64,000 nucleotides of DNA from Mycocentrospora acerina (Eukaryota > Ascomycota > Dothideomycetes > Pleosporales). The position numbers and the translations under genes are program-made. How positions within the stretch are numbered: position 1 is the stretch's first letter; every line of letters starts with the position of its first letter. The notes beneath the pieces were generated by a model, which ran no database searches, was not told the DNA's origin, and worked only from the letters and a program-made list of their open reading frames with translations. Shown piece by piece: positions 1-8,855 of this stretch. Location of the stretch: positions 744,001 through 808,000 of the forward strand of contig JAKUHH010000389.1 in the NCBI GenBank assembly GCA_022701365.1, in the 5' to 3' direction.

Positions 1-258
1 GGAGCAGGTCCTGGATGTGGGATGCGGCGGGGATGCTGGAGACGGCGGCATTGGGGCTGGATGGCGAGGCGGCCGTGTCTTTGCCGGCGTCGTATGCAGG
101 CCAGCTGGAGGCGGGGACGTTGGACGAGGAGCCGATGAAGTAGAGGAGGACGAGGCACTGGAGGCGGTCAGTTTGTGCCAATTGGGGACGGCAGTCTGGG
201 GCGGGCGTACGAATGCGGCGAAGACAATGTAGCGCAGGTAGCGCTGGGTGCCCGCCAT
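1..258 (-). CDS. 5' part of a type II membrane protein gene, runs off the window
   Basis: Predicted exons are 211-258 and 1-157, with an intron at 158-210 (53 nt, GTACGC to CTCCAG). The spliced N-terminus has a short basic stretch (QRYLRY) followed by a hydrophobic segment (IVFAAFCLVLLYFIG) and then a Ser/Pro/Ala-rich stem. That is the usual layout of a Golgi type II enzyme with a cytosolic tail, a signal anchor and a luminal stem. Many fungal Golgi mannosyltransferases, such as the KRE2/MNT1 family GT15, begin this way, but no catalytic part lies in the window, so the identity is only a guess. The intron interrupts the membrane anchor; without splicing the frame changes to a Pro/Ser-rich sequence. 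It is transcribed away from PAT1. Confidence 0.55.
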   Translation of the reverse strand, partial: MAGTQRYLRYIVFAAFVRPPQTAVPNWHKLTASSASSSSTSSAPRPTSPPPAGLHTTPAKTRPPRHPAPMPPSPASPPHPTSRTCS

Positions 259-284
259 GATGATAGCGAGGGTGGAGGAAGTGC

Positions 285-375
285 AGTGCGGTGCAGTGTG
301 ATGTGAGGTGTGTGGAGGAAGTGCAGTGTGGTGTGGCCAAGTGCAGTGCAGGGCAGCGCAGTGCAGTGCAAAGCA
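285..375. repeat. GTGCAGT-type low-complexity tract
   Basis: Imperfect repeats of GTGCAGTG with interspersed GTGGTG and GCAGCG variants lie directly upstream of the membrane protein start. On the opposite strand they read CACTGCAC, the same word as the tract at 1155-1350. Confidence 0.6.
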
Positions 376-1154
376 GAGTGCAGCGTGCTGGGCGGCGTCG
401 AGATTTGCTTGTTCGCAGGCGAGTCGGTGTAGGGGCGGGCTCGAGCTGTCGCGGACGGCCGGTCGGAGCAAGGAAGGGGGGAAGACTACGGGGAAGCGGG
501 CAGCAAAGACGCTCGACACGGGACAGAGGGCCAGGCAACCGCGCGGAGGGCAGCGGCTTGGGAAGGGAGGACGGGGAGGGGAGGCGGAGAGGGAGAGAGG
601 GAGAAGAAGAGGCAGACGACGAAAGAAGAAAGCCGCACAAGAACAAGGCGGAGGAGCAATAGGGGAGCACTGCAAGCAGTCGCGCGGTGCCCGTACTCGT
701 ACGCGCAACAGGCCTGCCTGTCTGCTTACGCCTCGTGTGGCGCTGAGCGACGCCAAGGCCAGGCCTGGCCACGGCAGCAGTTGGCCACGGCGGTATCTAG
801 GGTGTCAGGGTATCCAAGGCATCTAGGGGTATTGCACGGCACGACTGCTGTACTTGTAGTCGTCTGGTTGGCATACTTTTTCAACAACTGTGACGACTAC
901 ACCTACAATGACAACTACAGCAACTACGACTACAAAACATAGAGAGAAGAAGTAGAAAGGGCAGAGTATATCCATGTAGATTTATACATGTATGTCTGGC
1001 ACTTGATAAAGAAATGCTTGGTGTAAAGTTACCATGTAAAACAACACCACAAGTTATTTCTTCCGGCTAGGCTGTTCATAGTCACTTGTCTGATTCCGCA
1101 CTGTACGTTGCAATCATGCTGTCCTGAGATGATCTGGCAGCAGTGTAGGTAGTC

Positions 1155-1350
1155 TAGCACAGCACAGCACAGCACTGCATAGCACTACATGGCACTGTAT
1201 AGCACTGCAAAGCACTGCACTGCACTACACTACCAACAGTGCACTTCAGCATCACCAACTGTAGACTTGATCGCTGAACTGCACTGCACTGCACTGCACT
1301 ACCAACAGCACACTTCAGCATCACCAACAGTACACTTTAGCATCACCAAC
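1155..1350. repeat. CACTGCA-type low-complexity tract with a partial duplication
   Basis: The tract begins with AGCAC repeats, passes into GCACTGCA repeats, and contains two related blocks (about 1216-1263 and 1276-1335). Both blocks carry the order CTGCACT, ACTACCAACA, CACTTCAGCATCACCAA. This looks like slippage or local duplication rather than a transposon, since no terminal structure is visible. Confidence 0.6.
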
Positions 1351-1581
1351 AGCACACATTACCACTGCTCTGCATACACTCCAGCCCAGAACGGCCTGCG
1401 ATCGCTGCGTCGAGTCTGCTCGCACTGCATCCTCCCACGTGACCGCGCCGCTTTGCTTTTACCTCGACGCCTGTTTCGACGTCACTAGCTGCACTCGGCC
1501 GCCGTCTGGCACATCCCGCCCCGTCTCTGCTGCACCTCCTCCACGGCCACCACCACCACCACCACCCCCAATCGCCCGCCC

Positions 1582-4445
1582 ATGTCCTTCTTTGGCTTCG
1601 ACCCCACGCGTGGCCACTCGGCGAACGCGCCCGGCTTTGGCCAGACGCACGATGCCTTTGCTGCCCTCGGTGGAGGGGCAGACGACGACGATGCGTACGT
1701 GACGCCCCGCCTGCACACCCACACCTGCCCTCTACTCTCTGCCTGCACACCCGCACCTGCCCTCTCTCTACTCACTGCCTGCACACCCACCTCTCCTCAC
1801 TACCTGCACACCCGCCTCTCCTCACTACCTGCACACCCGCCTCTCCTCACTACCTGCACACCCGCCTTTCCCCACTGCCTACACACCCCTTACTCACTGC
1901 CCTCGCAGCATCGACTTTGAAGAGACGTACGACGGCCTAGGCACCAGCCTCGACGACGCCGACGATGCCTTCAACGACGACACCTTTGGCGCCGGCCCGG
2001 CCACCCAGCAGGGCGTCGGCAAAGACTTTGACTTTGCCGGCCAGACGTCCAAGATCGCCGACACCATGCAGGAGGAGCAGATGCTTTACCAGGCCCGCCA
2101 GAAGCCCGCCCACCAGCGCCCGCCCGTCCCCCACGCCTCCAAGCCTACCCGTACCGGCTATGAAAACTACAAGGACCCAGAGTACATTCCCCAGCTCGAG
2201 GCGCGTGCCGACATCTGGGGCCTCAAGCCCAAACAGCCTGCCCCACAGCGACAGCCCGAGCCACAGTACGCTCAGCAGAGGCAGTTTGAGCAGCAGCAGC
2301 AGCAGTATGCTGCCTCGCCCCAGTTCGCTGCCCAGTCCCCGCACGTCGCACAGGCGCGCAAGCTGATGAGCTTGGAGGAGGTCGAGGCTATGATGCGCGC
2401 CCAGAGCACCGGCCACGCCTCTCCCGCCGTGCAGCCAGCAATGCTCCAGGGTCCTCCCGGCCATGGCTACCCGCCTCAGCAGTTCCCTCACGGTCAGCCG
2501 CCGTTCCCCGGCATGATGGGCGGCATGCCTGGCCAGTTTGCGCCTCAGATCTTGCAACGACCCCAACAGCATCAGCAATACCCACAGCAACCCCAGCACC
2601 CCCAGCACCAGGGTCCGCCAAGGGCGCAACAGATTCACGCTGAGCTGCCTGGCCAGTCCGTTCATGCACAACCACCCGTCATCCTGCAGCGACAGAGGCA
2701 GCCTCCCAATGAGCCTGCTGCCCAACAGCAGCAGCGCCATGCATCTCCGCAGGTCCAGCCACAGGGCCCACCTTCCCAGCCCCGACAGATTCTGCAGAAC
2801 CCGAACCGCCTTGCCGGGACTGGCCAGCCAATGGCCCAGTCTTCCTCGCCCTCCCAACGCGGCCAGACGCAGGCGCATGGACGCGGTCCATCTTTCCCAG
2901 GAATGGTCATCACCCACCCGGAGCAGCTCCTTCAACTGTCCGAGACGGAGCGTGCAGCTTTCCTCGAAGAAGACGCGAAACGAGCCAAGCGGAACCACAA
3001 GATAGCTCTTCTGGCAAAGGACAATGGCTTGATGACGCCCCAGGACAAGAACTTCATTACTCGAATTCAGCTGCAGCAACTCATGACCGCAACCGGAAAT
3101 CTCGACGAGAGGGGGCCCGAAGCTGCCATTGCAGAGGATTTCTACTACCAGGTCTTTAGCCAGATTCGTGGCGCTCCTCGCCAGAACCCCCAGCAGCCAG
3201 CAAACCAATTTGCTCAGACCTACCTGTTCCAAACCAACAACCGATTCGGGAACCGCAGAAATGGACGAGGCGGCGACAATCACATGCAGCGCATGGAGCA
3301 GCAGATCCAGCGAGCGGTCGAAGCGGCCAAGGCCAGGCCAAAGGCAAAGCAGCTTGTTGTCGAGGGCAGTTTGGGAAAGATTGCATTCAGCAACTCAAAG
3401 ACCCCACGGCCTTTGCTCAACTTGAAGCGTCCCGAGACCAACGACAAGTACCCAAAGCACAAATCGTCCAAGGCTGATCGAAAGGAGGCACTGCGCAACA
3501 TTGAAAGCGTTTACTTTACCCTAATGCAGATGGAAGACCACGCCCGTGCTCTTCCCCCGCCCATCAATGAAGGCAGCAACCCAGAGGCTATTCAGGCGCA
3601 TATGGAGTGGCGGTCGAAGATTGAGGCTCTCCACAGGAAGCTTTGGCAAAACACCAAGATTATGGAGCCAATCAATCCCCAGTATGTATTCAGTTTGAGC
3701 TCAGGCATGCAGTTTCTAACATGAGAACAGCGCAACGACACCCCACCCATTCATCTCCATTCTCTCCCACGCCAAGGGAAAGAAGGCCATTCCTCGTCTG
3801 TTCCGTCATATAGATGAGCAGGAGCGCATCACAGTGGTCACCATGATTGTTGTGCATCTCGACAGCCTTGCCGTGGTTAGCCAGGCAATTGCAACACCCG
3901 ATGAGCCCCTGAGTGCAGCCATCCGCGAGGAAGTAGAACTCTTTTCGCAGACGGTGATGCCACCGCTATTTGCACACATCTCGGAATCGCCGCTCAACAT
4001 CATCATTGGTCTTCTCGGCCTCGTCCTGGACCGTACCAACCTGCACGTGGTTGCCAGGAGCAAAATTGGTCTGTCCTTGCTTACCATTCTCATCTCTCGT
4101 GCAGAGCTGCTGAAACAATCTGCTCCCGAGATGGAGGCTGCCGACTGGGAGCAATGGACCGATCTTTACAACCGTCTCTTTGACGTCATCGAGCCTGTAC
4201 TTCCCTTCATATTCCCTGGGACCATCAACGACACAGATGACATGTACATCTGGCAGTTCCTAGCAGCTATGGGTGTAGGTGCCAGCCCAGAACAGCAACA
4301 GAGGCTCGTCCTCGGTGTCAAGGATCGTGTCATGGAGACGGTTTCCGTCAGCAAGGCTTTGCCCGCGGAGATGGCAGGAGCCCGCCTGTCCAATGTCAAC
4401 TTGTTCATGAGAGCCATTGGGCTGGATGTAGAGTTGCTTGGATGA
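1582..4445 (+). CDS. PAT1: PAT1-family deadenylation-dependent decapping activator
   Basis: Predicted exons are 1582-1694, 1909-3681 and 3731-4445, giving 866 residues. The N-terminus (MSFFGFDP) is followed by an acidic patch, a long Gln/Pro-rich middle region (residues about 120-330), and a helical C-terminal domain with HPFISILSHAKGKKAIPRLF, the Pat1 family signature. Known role of the family: a scaffold linking the Lsm1-7 ring, Dhh1 and Dcp2 in cytoplasmic mRNA decay and P-bodies. The start is chosen because it opens the conserved FFGF motif. The first intron (1695-1908, 214 nt) is long for this window and carries a minisatellite. The second (3682-3730) is 49 nt, GTATGT to ACAG. Identity is firm; the first donor could be off by a few bases. 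Confidence 0.9.
1744..1890 (+). repeat. 25-bp minisatellite inside PAT1 intron 1
   Basis: The unit is approximately TGCACACCCGCCTCTCCTCACTACC, repeated several times with decay at both ends. Three copies near 1799-1873 are almost identical. It is pyrimidine-rich on the coding strand and ends close to the 3' splice site at 1908, so it doubles as a very long polypyrimidine tract. Copy number is likely to vary between strains. Confidence 0.75.
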
Positions 4446-6793
4446 GGTTGATACGCCTTGGTAGAGTTGGATCTGTTTCTGCAAAAGTCCACCTGCTGCT
4501 TCCTAGATGGAAGGACGTCAGTCAGAGCTCCCGGTCAACCAGCAAATCCTGGTGTTGCCGATCTGTGGTGGGATCTTGCAACACCAACGCGAACAGCTGT
4601 GTGGCATGGATTGGATGATTGGACGTGGATGTTTGACGAGCGTTTTTCTGCCACAAAGCAACGACGCTATGCGCTCACATCAACGAATGAGAGTGAGTGA
4701 GTGGGTGAGTGAGAGAGTGGAGTAACGTAGTAGTGTAAGTAGATTAGTAGATGATTCCACACAAAAAAAAAGGCGCAGTGTTTAGCTAGCCGCCACGACG
4801 GAAAGTAATTTTAAAAAAGTCCTTGTTATTAATTTGTCTATTGAACATTTTTAAAAAGTACTGACATTCATGCACTAATGATGATGAGGATGATGTGGAT
4901 GATTCAAAAAGCCCCTCCCAAGCCCCTCTGCCCATCTATTATTACATTGTTTCACGCATCGAATAGCCAGGGAATCCTCCCTTTTCACCCAAATCATCCA
5001 TCTTTCCCCCTTGTCTCCTCTGCCTCTCAACGTCTCCCCGGACGAGGAAAAAAATAACAAACTCCCGGCGCCATCAATACATACCTCCCCCTTCCCTTCC
5101 CTTCCCTTTCCTTCCCTTCCCTTCCCTTCCCTTCCGACCCGTCAGCCGGTTTCGTTTAATCCCCTCCCCCCTGGTCCCCCTCGCTCGCTCGCTCGCTCAC
5201 TTGCACGGTGTGTTCGGCTGGAGAGAGAGAGGCGGGTGGTGGGAAAGAAAAGAAAGAGAAAAGAAAAATATATCATGGCTGTGGTGATGTGATGATTATG
5301 ATTATGATTATTATGATTATGCTATTACTATTACTATTACTATTTAACTATTGCTCTAGCGACGATGATGATGATGATGATGATGATGGTGGTGGTAATA
5401 GTGGTAGCGGGATTGCTAGATGCGACGCCACCCGCGTTCCGTGCCCCTCCTGAAACCGTGAGGGCGTTGGGATCCTTGGGGATTTTTTTTGGGTGGAGTG
5501 GTAGTGGTAGAAGTAGTAGCGGCAATAGTAGTAGGAGTGGATGTTATTGTGGGAGGTGTATGGGTGGGTATATTTGTATATCACGATATTACAGAGGATG
5601 TTGAGGCTAAGCTTTTGAGGGGTGGTGCTTGTTTTGAGATTGTTTTTATTATATTTGTAGGGGGAAGGGGAGGCGTCTTTTTTTTTGGGGGATGCTGGGG
5701 GAGTGGTTGATTGATGGATGGATGGGTTGATTGGTGGTGGGTTGGTGGTTGGGTGGGTAAATGGCGGTGGTGGTGTTTCAGGTCGGTGTTGGGAGGAGGG
5801 GGGTGTGAGACGTGGGTTGGAGCAGAGAGGGAGGGGAGAGAGAATGAGAATGAGAGAGAGAGAGAAGTGGATTTAATGCTGGTATTCTTGTTTCTTTGCG
5901 TAGAGGCAGGGGATTCTCTGACAGATGGTTTTTTTTCCATGGTTTTTTTTTCTATTTTCGAAAGGTGCAGGTTATGCTGTGCTATGCTAGGCTTCCGAGT
6001 ACGTACGGTTGTGGCTGTGGCGGTGCGTGCGGGCTGGTATTGGCGCTAGAAACGTCGCCCTCCCCACACTTTTTCGTCAACAACGTCAAGCGCATCTGAT
6101 TGCATACCGTACGCGTAAGAGGCTCCACCAGGCTGTCAACACGTCTCCATGTAGGCCGCGTCCAATGGTGATTGCCAATGTGGGTCTAGCTCGGTGGTTT
6201 GGTAGCTACTTTGGGCAATGCTTGTCGAGTCAAAATGCCTGGAAGCGGCAGCTAGACATGCAACCTTCCACGCAACGCTCAACGACGCAGCATACGCAGT
6301 CTCTGCAGCGTAGCCGCGCAGACATCAGGTCTGGCCTTTGGTAGGGGAGGAGGAAGTGGGAAAGGAAACAAGTGGATACTTTGAACTTACCTCACACAGT
6401 TGCTGAGTGAAAAAGCCCAGCATCGGGGTTCAAACATTCAATGTCGAGTTTCATCCCGTTTCCAGTTTCTCTCTCTCTCCCCTTGCGCGTTGCAGCATAT
6501 CGCTCAATCATTTCAAACTCCGCTCACTATAACGAAACGACTTGACGCGACATACGACCGGCATTGTTTAAAAGGAACATCCTCGCCAGTCGAGTACAGA
6601 GTGTGGACTTCCCCATCAGGCCGAGCCTTTACATTCTATTCTCTTCGCTTCTCTCTTCTTTTTCATCCTTTCTTGGTATTTCTTGCTCGACCGTCTTACT
6701 CCTTCTGTCGATCAGACCAAAATTCCCTTCCTTTCACACACACGATCTACCTAATCGTCCGGCTGCCGGTCAGCATTTTTTTCAGCATACAAC
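4446..6793. other. Spacer with a cluster of microsatellites; 3' of PAT1 and promoter of the aspartic protease
   Basis: No convincing gene. The first part is the PAT1 3' region, AT-rich near 4745-4880. Between 4870 and 5900 several different simple repeats follow one another: CTTCC (5090-5137), CTCG (5178-5200), a GA-rich stretch (5220-5275), ATT/ATG (5289-5345) and GAT (5361-5389), then a long G-rich strand with GGTGGG-type runs (5480-5850). From about 6450 to 6790 the plus strand becomes pyrimidine-rich, as is usual just before fungal start codons, so this part probably holds the promoter and leader of the protease gene at 6794. Open frames of about 110-120 codons here are low-complexity translations of the repeats. 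Confidence 0.7.
5090..5389. repeat. Run of adjacent microsatellites (CTTCC, CTCG, GA, ATT/ATG, GAT)
   Basis: Five unlike simple-sequence blocks occur within 300 bp: (CTTCC)n at 5090-5137, (CTCG)n at 5178-5200, purine-only sequence around 5220-5275, (ATTATG/ATTACT)n at 5289-5345 and (GAT)n at 5361-5389. The polarity changes from pyrimidine-rich to purine-rich on the same strand near 5215. Confidence 0.8.
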
Positions 6794-8199
6794 ATGCCTT
6801 CCCTCCGCCTTTTTTTCCTCGTCGCTCTTTTGGTAGCAGTGGCGCTTGCCGTCCCGTCCCCATCCCGCAAGCGGGAACCCCTCGGAAAACGCTCGTTCAA
6901 AGTCCCGAGGCAGCTCAATACTGCGCATCCTACCGGTCCCAATGGCCTCGCTGCGATGCGCAAGGTGTTTATGAAGTTCAATCTCAAGATGGAGGAGAGG
7001 TTTGTGGTCAAGGGTGGGTGGGTTGTGAATGATAAGAAGAGCAATGGTACGGCGTCGACGGCTGCTGCTGCAGGCGGTAACAAGACGGGTACCGTTGCGG
7101 CCAACCCGGAGCAGAACGCTGCGCTGTTTCTGTCGCCGGTCGATGTTGGTGGTCAGACGATGAACTTGGACTTTGACTCTGGGTCTTCGGATTTGTGAGT
7201 TTTTCTACTTCTTTTTAGGGGGAAATGAATTACTAACATCTGTGTCAGGTGGATGTTCAGCACTGAGCTTGACAAGGCTTCGATCGGTCAGCACGCCGCT
7301 TTTGATGCGTCAAAGTCGACTACCTTTAAGAAGACTGAGGGCGCTGCTTGGAAGATTAGCTACGGTGATGGCTCCGGTGCTGCGGGAACTGTCGGTACTG
7401 ACACCGTTACCATTGGAGGTGTCAAGGTGGAGAATCAGACCGTTGAGCTTGCCAACAAAGTCTCCCAGTCTTTCATCCAGGACACAAACACGGATGGTCT
7501 TGTTGGTCTTGCTTTCTCAAAGCTCAACACTGGTATGTCAAAGACGTAGTCTACTTTACAGTATCATATTCACTAACATTACCAGTCAACGACGGTACCA
7601 AAGCTACTCCCCAGAAGACCTTCTTCGACAATGTCATGAAGAGCCTCGACATGCCTGTCTTCACCGCCGACCTCAACCCAGATGGTAGCGGCGTGTACGA
7701 GTTCGGCAAGATCGACACCAGCAAGATCCAGGGCAACATGACCTGGATCCCCGTCAAGGCTGAAACCGGCTTCTGGCAATTCCCCTCCAAGAAGTTCATG
7801 GTCGATGGACAAGTCATCGATAACCCCCAGGGTTCTGATGCCATTGCTGACACCGGCACTTCGCTCCTCCTCGTCGACCAGCCCGTAGCTGACGCCTACT
7901 ACAAGAAGGTTCAAGGCGCGCAGCTCAACGCTCAGGTCGGCGGATATATCTACCCCTGCAGCGCCAAGCTGCCCGACATGGCAGTCGCAATAGGTGATTC
8001 CTACATGGCCAAGATCCCCGGTAACCAGATCACCTTTGCTGCCGTCGACAAAGCAAACACAACATGCTTTGGTGGTGTGCAGGGTAACGGTGGTGCGGGT
8101 CTGCAGATCTACGGCGACACCATGTTCAAGGCGCAGCTTGTGGCGTTCAACGGCGAGACCGAGGCAGTGGGCTTCGGGCAGAAGAAGATCAAGGCATAG
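6794..8199 (+). CDS. Secreted pepsin-like aspartic protease (family A1)
   Basis: Exons are 6794-7194, 7249-7532 and 7586-8199, giving 432 residues. A hydrophobic signal peptide (LFFLVALLVAVALA) is followed by a propeptide with dibasic sites (RKRE, GKR) suited to kexin cleavage. The mature enzyme carries two active-site motifs: DSGSSDLW (Asp about 128, split by intron 1) and DTGTS (Asp about 317). The flap tyrosine is in SYGDGSG, and a C-terminal Cys pair (YPCSA and TTCFG) matches the conserved disulfide. This fits penicillopepsin/aspergillopepsin-type acid proteases that digest extracellular protein. Unusually, the first motif is DSG rather than the DTG common in fungal members; Asp and Gly are kept, so activity is still expected. 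Introns are 54 and 53 nt. Confidence 0.93.
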
Positions 8200-8855
8200 A
8201 TGGAGAGGTTTCGTTATGCTTAGGGGGGATTCTTGTCTAACTACAGATACAAGGGGGGTGTTGATATGGAGGGGGTAATTTTTTTGTTTGGATGACGACG
8301 AAAAAGCCATGATGTAGATATGAGGTCGACGGAATAGATTGAAGTATATCTTCTATCATTAACAACTTTTTTTTTACATTCACGTCTCATCTTTCTTTCG
8401 CTTTCTCGCCATTATCGCTACTTTGCTGTCAGTGATGTCAGATCATGGTCAAATGGACGATACGCGCACGGCATGTATTGAGCCGGTTTCACGTTTAGTT
8501 TCGAAAACACAGCGCTCCTCCTCCGTCTCAGATTATGTCAGACGTCCCCGGGTTTGACGCAAGGGACGGCGTGCGCACGTGCTTGCGTGATGGCGCTAGT
8601 GACGGTTGGTGGAAGCCGCGACTGTCAGTCTGAAAACTGACATTCACTCCTTTCCGAGGTCGTCATGTACGGACACGTAACGTACCTTTGCACCATCATC
8701 ACGGAGTTCATAGAGAAGAAGACGAATTAGCCTCTTATGAATTTCACAGACCTCGTGACGTGACGCGCTTTCTGAGATACACTACATCACTCCAGCGCGA
8801 CGATCAATGGTAGGCACCAAACACGGCAGGTCAGGAGTCTAAATCTCTTCGCACA
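8200..8855. other. Spacer between the aspartic protease and the XPF-like gene
   Basis: About 650 bp. The first 180 bp are AT-rich protease 3' sequence. The rest (8400-8855) is of mixed composition with several ACGCGC/GCGCAC words and should hold the promoter of the gene at 8856. I see no coding sequence or RNA gene. Confidence 0.6.

Larger units (their letters stand above)
259..1581. other. Divergent spacer between the membrane protein gene and PAT1
   Basis: About 1.3 kb with no convincing coding sequence. It holds two low-complexity tracts built on the same short word in opposite orientation: GTGCAGT-type repeats near 285-375 and CTGCACT/AGCACTGCA-type repeats near 1155-1350. The right-hand tract also contains a partly duplicated block of roughly 70 bp sharing ACTACCAACA and CTTCAGCATCACCAAC. 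The remainder is G-rich (420-660), then AT-richer (840-1080), and finally pyrimidine-rich, including a (CCA)n stretch at about 1548-1570 just before the PAT1 start. It should contain both promoters and leaders. Confidence 0.6.

Noticed and set aside
1937..3283. 448-codon minus-strand frame opposite PAT1
   Set aside because: A shadow of the Gln/Pro-rich coding strand: Leu/Gly/Arg-rich, no domain, and the plus strand is a clear conserved gene.
5581..5940. 119-codon Ser/Pro/His-rich minus frame
   Set aside because: Translation of the microsatellite and C-rich strand; no domain or splice context.
6100..6120. ACGCGT hexamer upstream of the aspartic protease as an MCB element
   Set aside because: A single six-base match about 680 bp upstream of a secreted protease; expected by chance and without the inverted-repeat context seen at 40784-40829.
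7579..8310. 243-codon minus-strand frame opposite the aspartic protease
   Set aside because: Antisense of the third exon and 3' region; no independent support.
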